Of a stretch of DNA of 64,000 bases, positions 24,101 through 36,100 are shown piece by piece. The notes under the pieces were generated by a model that saw nothing but the letters and a program-made list of their open reading frames with translations, did not search any database and had not been told where the DNA came from. Each line of letters opens with the position of its first letter. The stretch's first letter is position 1. Both the position numbers and the translations under genes were made by a program. This DNA is from Lytechinus pictus (lineage: Eukaryota; Echinodermata; Echinoidea; Temnopleuroida; Toxopneustidae), in the NCBI RefSeq assembly GCF_037042905.1, contig NC_087257.1:18348501-18412500 (forward strand), read 5' to 3'.

Positions 24101-27100
24101 CTGTTTTCTTATTGCTTGCCCAATGTTTAGCTTCTTCTCCTTGAACACTAAACTGTTGGCCTGGAAGTGAATAAGGGGGAAATTACTATTGTACATGGTA
24201 TATTAAAAGCATTGCTTCCACATTAATTCAGAAGCGTTTGGAGGGGGATGAATAATGATGAAAAAATTCAACCCCCAAAATGAGATAGAAACAGCAATTA
24301 AAGGAAACCAAAACCCCAAGAAGAAAAGCAATCTCATTGCAAAGAGTAGAATGAGAAAAAGAATTAAAAAAAAGTTTCATCAAAATCGGTTATGAAATAA
24401 GCAAGTTACGGGAGTTTGAAAACTCTTGTTGTACTTACTATGGGGATCCTCAAATTGGCAAACATGCTTCAAAATGGCTGATTTTGTGGACAACTCTCCA
24501 TTTGTTTTGTACACAATTTTTCAGATTTTCCTCATTATCTTTCAAATTGCATCTTGCCTCCTTCTGAGCACAACATATGTCATGGGAAAATATAATTCAC
24601 ACCACATATGTCAAGATCAGGAGGAGATAATGTCAAATATGTCAAATAACAGGGAAAATCTGAAAATTTGTGTACAAAACAAATGGAGAGTTGTCCACAA
24701 AATCAGCCATTCTGAAGCACGTTTGCCAATTTGAGGATCCCCATAGAAAGTACAACAAGACTTTTTAAACGTCCATAACTTGCTTATTTCACAACCGATT
24801 TTGATGAAACTTTTAAAATTTGTTCCTCTCATTTTACTCTTGGCATTAAGATTGCTTCTCTTCTTGGGTTTTGGTTTCCTTTAAGATAAAAACAGCAGTA
24901 AAGCTAATAGTAGTAGTAGAGGTAGGGGTTAGTGGTAGTAAATGATGATGACGATGACGGTAATGACGGTAATAACGATGATGGTAATAACGATGATGGT
25001 GATTATGATGATGATGATAATGATGGTGATTATGATGGTAATGATGAAGATGATGACGACAATGATGATAATGATGGTGATGATGATGACAATGATGATG
25101 GTGACGATGATGATAATGATGGTAATAATTATGATGATGATGATAATGATGGTAATAATTATGATGATGATGATAATGATGGTGATGATTATGATGATGG
25201 TGATGACAATGATGATGATGATAACGATGGTAATGATTATGATGATAATGACGACAATGATGATGATAATGATGATAATGACGACAATGATGACGACAAT
25301 GATGATGACAATGATGACAATAATAATGATGATGTCTGTTTTAATAAGATTTTGACATGATCATAATAATTAAGACAATCATGAATCATCATTATCACAC
25401 AAAAAAATATATATATTATCATTAATAATTTAACCTTTCTGCATCGCATTCTTACGTGTTCTTTTAGTATTCTATGTGCTTCCTCTGCAGTCTCGAATGT
25501 GATAAAACCATACCTGAAAAAAAAGAGATGAAAACTCTGCATGATAAGGGGAAATTGAAAACAATCACTGCGAGCTTTTAATAATTAAATCCTTTCCATT
25601 TCAGTTTATAGAAAGAAAAAAATTAAATTCAAGCGATTGCTCCTAGTACTGTTCAAAATATGAGAAAACCTGAATACAAGTCCCCAAATTTATGCAAACT
25701 ACTAGATGTAAGTCCCACACACGAGTACATAGTACGCATTTGTTTCAGTCACAATAATTGTCTGAAAAAAAAATCATTCCAAAGACACCAAACTCTAATT
25801 CTCCTGTTCCTCCAAGACAACATTTCCATATTACACTGTACTTCAGACAATATTTCTTCCATAGGTCCAGTTCATGGCTTGGATCCACTATCATAGGGCT
25901 AATTTTTCTGATTGAATGCAGGTGAATGCGATTTATGATTATACCGGTATTACAAATCAAGTCTGCAATAAATCGCAAAGTGTTGTGTTACTGGGCGCTG
26001 TAGGCTCTGGGCCCAGCCAAAAAAAAGAATAATTTTATATTTTCAGGGGCTACTTTTTTCAAAATTCATTTGCTGAATCAAAGTGATTTCACATTCTACT
26101 GCCTACAGCCTGTACATGTAAATCAGGAACATTGAATTTATAACATTGCAGTGAAAGGGGATTTTCTGAGGCTCGTTTTGAATTTTCCACGGCTCTTTTG
26201 AGCACTTTGGGGGCGAATTCATCCCGAGCCCCCAGTGTAATTATGTCCCTGCCCTGGACTAATTCTAGCTCTAAAAGAGGGGCTGGATTTTCATTAATCT
26301 AAGACAGCTGATTTAGATCTCTGACCACAATGGCTGCAAGAATTTATAAATGACCACATTGGCTTGAAAAACGAAAGTACAGCGAAAATAGGTCAAGTGC
26401 ATGCACATGTACATGTAGTTATTCCTGATGACAATACCTCATGCCACATACCACATGTAATATACATTGCGGTTATACTGTATGTGTATATGGCTCTACC
26501 CTGGTACCATTGAATTAGTACTGATCAGTATGCCCAACCAATCATGGTATCACATACAGGTCTGGGCGGAGCTGTGACAGATAAACACAGCTGGTTTTAA
26601 AGGGGGATATCAATATCAAGCATTGATTCTCTGGCTCAATTTAAAAGACAAGATAGTTTTGATAGGGTAAATGTAGGAGTGGACCTAAAAAAAAAAGAAG
26701 ACAAGTAACAGACTTATATTAGCTTGATTTTCTGTAATTCAACACGAGTGAAACAAACTTGCAGTAAAATTTTGTTGTAAACTAGTGCTGTAGCTGCACG
26801 ATATCATTTTTTAAAAATATAATATCATCTGGTTCCTTATCACCAATATCATCATCTCTTGAATAAAAGTTAAATGACTATCCATAATAAAAAGGTTCTA
26901 ATGGTCCTGTCTTTGGTTATGGCTTTGAATGGTATATTTGTATTAAAGAGGTAAAGTTGAATGTCAAGTTTTTTTTTCTGATCGGTCCGCTCTCGTGTAA
27001 AAACATGTAGTTTGAAGTACTTCCCTCTCTCATTTCAAATTCAAATTTCTTATTTTTATGATTCATGATACATGTATTTCATTGTAGCATCATTTATTTC

Positions 27101-30100
27101 TGACTTGCTCTAAAAGAGAAATATGAGCAATTTTTTCTTAGTATCATTCAAAGCCGATCACTTGATAATAAATCACAAAATCCAAGTCGATTTAATAAGA
27201 TCGCACTGTTATCAATATGAATAATAAACAAACGGGAAGCAAAACACTGCGAGTCAGGTCAAATTTTTTTCCCTTCATTTTTGAGGGCTACTCTTCACTC
27301 TCACAACTTACCTAAATCTGCAACATTTGGATAAGCTCTAACATTGCAATAAATGAGGATTTTTTTTCCCAGAAATCTTTTTAAAAAAAAATTCCATGGC
27401 TCTTTTGAGCCAAAAAGCCCAGAGCTGTGTTACCTATTCCCTGTCGTGAGTGAATGTGTGTGATCAATTTTCTTACAATAGAAGTAAGTGACTTTATAAC
27501 AAATTGTGCTGATTATTATTACAGATATGAAAAAGACAAATAGCCATAAACCATCAGCGGAATATATTCAAATTTCAACAGATAATCTTGCTTTATAGAT
27601 CATAGACCTACACCTACTAGGTCCATGCTTACATGTAGATGACCCACTGAGAAAACAGGGGTCTCCGTCTGTCTGTACGAATTAGATCCTCAAGCTGCTT
27701 TGACAGCAGAGACAAGACAAGGGAGAGGTCAATGACCTATCGTGGCATTCTCCAGACATGTTTTGGGCCTGCATACTTTCTTAACACTGTGTACATGCAA
27801 GGGTAAAAAGTGCATTCATATAGGCCTACATGTAGCAATGAACTCCCTTTTGTACAAGCAATGTGGAGGTGAACACAGAATGGATACATTGTATTGTACT
27901 ACATGTATGACACATCATTACAGATACTAGTACGGTATACAGATGCTGTGTGTCCGGACAGTTTTGTGTATCCATAGAAAACAACAGTTCGAACTTGAAA
28001 GAGTGCTACTGCCAGGGCCAAGTTACATGTATAGTACCCAGTTGTTATGTGTCCGGACAGGTTGTGTGTCCAGATGATCAATTTTAGAAAGTCATTTGGA
28101 AAAATTTAAGCGCAGTTTCATCAATTTTTAGTTCAAAATGTTAAGAAATTTTTATTATAGAGAACAAAATAGAAGATGATAACAACTATTAAAATTGAAT
28201 TCATATTGTTAGTGTAATCTAAAGACAAAAAAGAAGGCTTCAAAAATACAAAGTGTCCGGATGCCCGACTCCCCCCCCCCCCCCCATCCTATATGGCTTA
28301 TTTCTGGGCCCCCACTTCATTTTGAGTTGTTACTATGGTAACTTAACCACTGTGGCAACTACCATGGTAACACAGCTTTAGCAGCCAATCACGACCAAAT
28401 CTTCACGTAGTTAGCATAATTGCGAAAGTCTTTAAAAATGGCCCCTGGCAACCCCACTCTTTCATTTTAAATTAAATTTGTCTTCCATGTTCACACTGTC
28501 CTTTTATTGCTATATATGTATGCGCTTTGTTAAATAAAGTGATAAACTTTTTTAAAAGTCATTTGGTAAAATTGTGTTTGTTAACATAAAACACAATCTA
28601 CATTTGCTTTTCATTTCAATTACCGGGTACATTTTTTTGTGTGTATGGGCCACTTATCATGTTTATGTTTACATTAGGTCCAAAACATCAAATAACAATT
28701 TAAAAAAGTTCTTCTTAAAAATATTAAAGAACAACCTTTGGCTATATCCAAGCTCAAGGGGAAAATCTTAGTGCCCGGATACCCCCCCCCCCATTTTAAA
28801 GTCAATACATACATGTACTGTCTGTGACTCATTCTATTTTTATACATGATCATCAAGTATAAGGTTACAGTTGTTTTGAATGTGATAATGTACTGGAACT
28901 ATATACAGTAGTCAAAGCATACAACGCAGCTACGTATAGGCCTACATGGATGTTACAGAATGACGCATCTCCATGCACCTCCAGTAACGTGTACATGTAC
29001 ATGACCTGTGCAGATTAGAAAGCTGTGTTGATGAAACAAGAAGGGGGGGTATCCATAATGATATACATGTATAAACATGACTCTTTTCTCCGACATCCTC
29101 TGACCACATTTTCCCCATTCCCCTCTGTACAGGCAGCATTTTCATTAAAATATTATTGGGAATTTTTAAATGAATAGGAAGGTGGAGGGGGACTCTGTTT
29201 ATTACACATATTTTCATTCAAGAAATAACAAGCTGACAATAATTCAGCTCAAGAGAGAAGCAGAGTTTAGGCATCAGAATCCAAGTGGAAGATTTTTTCA
29301 ATGCACTGGATGAAAATCAAGTGAAAAATGATGCATTTTCGCCTTATTATTTTGGGGATCACCTTAGAAACAGGAGAAGAATAATCAAGACAAATTACGC
29401 TTACCCCTTTGACACTCCTGCTCTGTCTGCGATAATCTTTGCCTCTTTGACGTGACCGTACGCCGAGAAGAAATTCCTGAGCTCTGCATCGCTTGTCTGC
29501 TGAAAAAACACAACACCAAGATGGAGTTAGTAAATTAGATGATTGAATAGACTGTCCCCAGAATGATTTACACAATGCATGGTAGTGGTGTTGAGATTAT
29601 GGTGTAAAGTGTTAAGTGTTGGTGTTAAAGCCTTTTTTCAGTTTTGTTCAACGAAGCAAAGCAAATAATAAATGTGTATCCTCAAACCTTCACTAATACT
29701 TTTTATTATTTTTTCTGCTATTTACGATAAGGTGTTTGTCAGGGGGATCTTTGCCTTTAAAAGTAACTTGAATACATAAATGTACATGTACATAACAGGT
29801 TAATATCTACTATAGATAATATACATGTACGTACCTGTGATACATTTTGACATGCATACACAGCATGTTTAGTATACAAAATTGTATCAAAGGTCAGTTC
29901 AATATGGAAGTGTAGGCTACAGTAACTACCTTTATGGCTCAGGGATATTTCCAGTACGGTATTTGAACTAGCACATCAATGATGTGGAGCTCATCTGGCA
30001 TCTCGCAACAAAATTAGACACAATTTTTAATTTCAGCCCAGTTGATAAAGAAAATTATATTGGTGACATAAATTGCGGAAACAGTATTGAAATTGATGAA

Positions 30101-33100
30101 GAAATGACAGAGAAGAAGCATATTTTTTGTGATTTATGAATAAATTTTGTATGAATTAGCATAAATAATTTTCTAGTCGGACGCAGCGGCGGCGCAACGA
30201 AGCCAAATCCATACTATCCTCCGAACTCTGTTCGGGGATGCAAAAATGAAAGTCCATATATTATTGTTCGAAATAGAAATCTGAAAATAAAAATATTCTG
30301 AAAATTAATTTTGCCCAATTGATCATGGGCCACTGTGCAGCTCTGGATTGACGAGGCTCTATCCCTTAAATGTTGATCACTAAAATGGTAGCAGCAACTC
30401 CCATCTTTTTTACACCTCTTCGTCTGAGGTATGAGGTCTGAGGCTGGGGTTTGAACTCCAGGTTGTGGGACGGACGCTCTACTAACTGAGCAAGAACACC
30501 GGTTAAACCGGGCTAAACAACATCAACAACAAAAATAATCATGGTAAATTCTGATGTATGCTATTAGTACTTAAAGCATTCCATCTGCATGTACATGTAC
30601 ACTACACACATGTACAGTAGCCAGTATGTTTGTTTCTTTTTTTGTAAAGGTTTTTAAGCAATTCTTTCTCAGGACTCAGGAGAGAAGAAAAAATGGAGGC
30701 AAATAATCCAGGTACAGTGTATGAGGGCAATTTTAAGAAAAGATGATCCGCCAGATACTATAGATTTTGAGGAATTTCATGTTGAGATTAAAAGGAGTTA
30801 TCTTGTCAGTAAAAAACCATCATTGTAAAATTTATCAGACAGTAAGGGTCTGCAATCAAATATTTCAAGGTACATTTACATGTACATGTACAATAGGGTC
30901 TAGAAACAAAGACTATTTTATACACAGCGGATTACACTTCAAGGTCAAGAGCTTGTTCATTTCATTTTGATTGATGTTGCCTTGCACAGACAGATTCAAT
31001 GCCTCATCACACCAAAACATTGGACATCACCCACTCACTATAACATACATGTAGGTACACTCACTATGAGGGTTTGAATTCCATAGCATACATGTATAGA
31101 CGGGTCAATATATGGTTTGACCCGGAACAAATTGCAACAAATGATTTTTCAACGGTATTTTGTACTATTTGACCTCAGGAATAACATACTAAAAATCTAC
31201 CAAAATCCGCATCCGGAAAAGTGGTTATTTTCAAGATGGCGTCCAAGATGGCCGTCATTCACTAAAAGTGGATATAACTCACTCATTATCCACCCTAGAA
31301 TCCTATTTGGATTCATATTCCATGATCCAATGGGTAAAATAATTTATTTATACAAGTTAGAGTGAATATTAGCACTCCAGGGTACCAGGAAAATCCAAGA
31401 TGGCGCCCAAAATGGTTGCCGTAGTCTAAAAAATCCACAATTCATCTATTACTTACTTAAGTGGCTTTAATTTGGTTTCCATTCGATTGTTTTAATGATG
31501 AAGTAGTACGTCGGGACAAGTTACAAGGGCAGCCAGTGGTATGGTGTGTCGAAAAATACAAGATGGCTTCCAAAAATTGAGTTTAAAATGGCTGTTAATC
31601 CTTAAAATGGACATAGCTCATATCACATCCACCTGAGAGACATGATTTTGATGTCTAGACCATGGTTTCAATGGTCAAATAATACATTGTGGCAAGTTAC
31701 AAGGACAGTCAGTGGTCCGGTATGTTAAAAAATCCAAGATGGCTTCCAAAAATGGAGTAAAAAATGCTGTTGCTACTTAAAAAAAAAACCAGAAAGTCAA
31801 AAAGGGGCCTAAGCTTTCGATCCTAGCAGAATCTTCGTCGGAGGCAAAATGACAAACATATAAAGTGGAACAACCATAATATAGACCACAAACAAACTAC
31901 AGCAACACTAGAAACAAGGAGACAAAAGGGGCATTAGTGAGTAGAGAAGACCAATCAGGTTAGTGAAGGGGATAAAAGAAAAGGGGTAGGCAGACACAAA
32001 GGGAAGTTAGTGTAAGTAAGGCCAGTAAAAGACCTCAAGCCAAGAGGGATTAAAATAATGAGGCAGGCAACATCAAACAGGATCTGGAACAAAACAGTGA
32101 TAATGGGATGAAAAACAAGAGAATTAGTGAGAGGTGGGTCAAACAGGTTACAAAGAAAGGCTTAATAAACTGGTGCATAAGAGTGGGGGGAAAAAAGAAA
32201 AAGAATGGGGAACAACTGATAATGTGCAAAAGACATATAAGTATATATGATAAAGCATTAAACAAACTAAGAGAAGAAGGTAAGTGTAAATATGTATCTA
32301 TAAGTGATATGTATATAAATATATCAAAAAAAGAAATGTATATGAAAAAATATATAAATACACATATGGTGTAACTGATATTGTAATCCGCTAGGTGTGA
32401 CGGGAAAAAAACATAACACTATATAGTAGGGGAAAAAAGAAAAAAAAAAAAAAGAGAGGAAGCAAATTGCCTAAAAAGGTAAAAGCAAATATAGAAGGGA
32501 GGGGGTGTATTATGAAGAAACCATAGTATACATGTAAATAAGCAAATGTGGTAAATCTAAAAGAGGTGAGTGGAGAAAAAACAAATATATATATATATAT
32601 ATATATATAATAATTATTATATCGCCTGAATAAGGAAGGAAAAATTGGAGCTGAGCTTGTATGAGATATGGGAGGAAAGTAGAGTAAGAAACTATAATGT
32701 AACTATTCAAAAGAGCTGAGGGGGAAAAAATTATATGTATATATAAATTGAAAGTGGATAGGAAAGAAAAATCAGTCGTTCCCCTCTTGGATGTTCAGGC
32801 CATGAGGTTGGGTGGTGCGAAGTCGTCTCATCCAGAGCTTCTCCCTGCTAGTACGGACTGAGTCAGGACGGGTACCTAAAGATTCGATGCCCTGTAGCAT
32901 CATGTCAGTGATGGAGTGGTTGGGGAGGTTAAAATGGCGGCCAACTGGAGTGTCCAGCTTTGCTGTGTTGACGGTGGATCTGTGCCCGTAGAACCGTTTC
33001 TTGAGTGTGGTCTTGGTTTCCCCTATGTATTGTACCCTACAAACTCTGCAAGTGATGAGATATACAACATTAGTGGTAGTGCATGTGATGTTGCCCTTGA

Positions 33101-36100
33101 TTTGGTGAGACATGCTGGTAGAGTTGCTGGTGAAAGTATCGCCCTCGTGAAGGTGTATTTCACATATGATGCACCTGTTGCTGGTGCATTTGAAGGTGCC
33201 ATGCTGTATGGGAGAAGAATGGTTAGTGAGGGAGGGCACTTCAGCACGAACAATGAGGTCCCTGAGATTCGGTGGGCGTCGGTATGCTAGAAGGGGAGTA
33301 TCGGGAACGGCCTGTTGGAGACGATCAGAAGTGTGTAAAATGTGGTGGTTATCAAACAGGATTTTGCGGAGAGGGGGTAGATTGGGATGGAAGGTGGTCA
33401 CAAGCGGTATTCTGTCGGTGGTCTCCTTGTCACTTTTTGGTTTGAGAACTAAAAAAAAACCAACATAGTTTGTTAAATATCCGGGAATATGATTTGTTGT
33501 GCCTATACCATGGTTAAATGGGTCAAATAATAAATTGGGATAGGTTACAAGGACGTTTGGTGGTCAAGTATGTCCAAAAGTCCACGGTGGCTTAAAAAAT
33601 AGTATCAAATAGCCGCGATGGTATTTAAAAATGGACATAGTTATGTTTTATTCGTCAAGGGCATATGATTTTGTTGCCTATATCATGGTTTCAAAAGGCA
33701 TAAAATTAGTTACAAGGACAGTCAGTGGTCCAGTATGTCGAAAATCTAAGGAAGCTTCCAAGAATCGGAGTCTAAAATGACTGCTGTTACTTTAACAAGT
33801 GGAATGCCTCTGGCCGTCTCACCTGCATCACGCGATTCAATATAGCAGCAGTGCTAATTTTGAAAACTACTATAACTCGCACAAGATGTTCAGTGATACT
33901 TGGTTACTCTTATTTCCACGTTTTATGAACTAGACCAATACACTTATAGAGATATGATGGCAATTCAACAAATACCCCCAACGTGGCCAAAGTTCTTTGA
34001 CCTTACATGACCTTTGACCTTGATCATGTGACCTGAAACTCGCACAGGATGTTCAGTAATACTTGATTACTATTATGTCCAAGTTTTATGAACTAGACCA
34101 ACACACTTTCAAATTTATGGCTGTAATTCAACAAATACCCCAATTTGGCCAAAGTTCATTGACCCTAAATGACCTTTGACCTTGATCATGTGACCTGAAA
34201 CTTGCACAGGATGTTCAGTAATACTTGATTACTATTATGTCTAAGTTTCATGAATCAGATCCATAAACTTTCAAAGTTATGATGGTAATTCAACAGATAC
34301 CCCCAATTCGGCCAAAGTTCATTGACCCTAAATGACCATGACCTTGGTCATGTGATGTGAAACTCATGCAGGATGTTCAGTGATACTTGATTAACTTTAT
34401 GTATAAGTTTCATGAACTAGGTCTATATATTTTCTAAGTTATGATGACATTTCAAAAACTTAACCTTAGGTTAAGATTTTGATGTTGATTCCCCCAACAT
34501 GGTCTAAGTTCATTGACCCTAAATGACCTTTGACCTTGGTCATGTGACATGAAACTCAGGCAGGATGTTCAGTAATACTTGATTAACCTTATGGCCAAGT
34601 TTCATGAACTAGGTCCATATACTTTCTAAGTTATGCTGTCATTTCAAAAACTTAACCTCAGGTTAAGATTTGGTGTTGACGCCGCCGCCGCCGTCGCCGC
34701 CGCCGTCGCCGTCGCCGCCGCCGCCGCCGTCGGAAAAGCGGCGCCTATAGTCTCACTCTGCTATGCAGGTGAGACAAAAATGGACATAGTTCCTTTAAAA
34801 TCCACCTAGGATATATGATTTCAGTGTCCACACTATGGTTTCATGATTAAAATAATACGTTTGGACTTGTTACATTGATATGCAGTTGTCCAGTTTGCCT
34901 AAAACACAAGAGGGTTTTTTTAAAAGGAATCTAAAACGACTCATATCATTCAATAAATAATACATTCGGAAAAGTAACAAGGATGGTTAGTACCCCATTT
35001 TGTCAAAGAATCCATGATGGATTCTAAAATTTCATCAAAATGGGTGCTGTTACCAACTCATGAAACAATATGATAACTTGTCCCCATGCATTTACGCACC
35101 AAGATTATTTCTAACCTAGGTAGATATTTTATGTAACGGTAGTCACTTTAGAACCCATTATTAAGCCAACTTGGATTTCAAGGCAAAATGGATTGCTGCA
35201 TATCATGGTAACCAGTCCCAAAGTATTGTTTGGCCCTTGAAACCCTAGTGTAGACACCAAAATAATATCCCCAAGGTGTATTTATAATGTTCTACATCCA
35301 CTTTTAAGTAACAGCAGTCTTTAAGACCCCCATTTTTAAAGCCATCTTTGATTTTTTGACATACCTGACACCTGACTGTCCTTTGAACTTATCCCAATGT
35401 ATTGCTTGACCCTGTAAACTCTAGTATAGACAGCAAAATCATACCTCCAAGGTGTATTTATAATAAACTATGCATACTTTTAAACAGCAACAGTCAATTT
35501 ACACCCCATTTTTTGAAGTAATCTTGGATTTTTTAACATACAGACAACTGACTGGTCTTGTAACTTACCCTAGTGTATTACTTGACCCTTTTAAACCATG
35601 CTTTTAACACCAAACTCATATTCCCCAGACAGATGTTAAACAAACTATGTCCTTATGTATTAACATCAGACATTTTCTTACTCCATTTTTGGAAGCCATC
35701 TTGTAATTTTGGACATACTAAGCCACTGACTGCCATTGTCTTGTCCTAATTTATTATTTGACCCTTGAAACCATAGTTTAGACACCGAAATTATATCTCA
35801 CAGGCTGATTTAAAACGAGCTATGCCACTTTTAAGTATCAACAGCCATTTTAGAATCAAGGTTTGGAAGCCAACTAAGGTTTTTTGACCGACCAGGCCAC
35901 TGACTGTCCTTGTAACTTGCCCTAATGTATTAATTGATCCTTGAAACTAGTGGTTTAGACACCAAAATCACCTTTCCAGGCCGATATGAAATGAGCTTTG
36001 TCCGTTTTAAGTATCAGCAGCATATTTTAAAGACCAATTTTTGGACACCATCTTCGATTTTTGGACATACCAGACCATTGACTGTCCTTGTAAGTTATCC

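Larger units (their letters stand above)
31778..33465 (-). mobile_element. 5'-truncated Penelope-like retroelement
   Basis: Insertion in the left arm of the foldback element, interrupting a repeat unit (TACTTAAAA before, CATAGTTTG after). It carries a GIY-YIG endonuclease reading frame near its 5' side and about 1 kb of AT-rich non-coding 3' sequence with a hammerhead-like motif near its end. The reverse transcriptase is missing. Confidence 0.8.

Noticed and set aside
24426..24734. 102-codon plus-strand ORF
   Set aside because: Lies within the arms and centre of the TTAA-bordered foldback MITE; no protein similarity.
24932..25360. Asp/Asn-rich and Met-rich ORFs of about 140 codons
   Set aside because: They are translations of a GAT triplet array in both frames, inside a boule intron.
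28296..28450. MITE resembling 15057-15195 (TACTATGGTAAC..CTACCATGGTAACAC)
   Set aside because: Only the centre is similar; I could not define inverted ends.
32916..33468. Overlapping plus-strand ORFs of 100-124 codons
   Set aside because: They oppose the GIY-YIG frame of the Penelope-like fragment and are antisense shadows.
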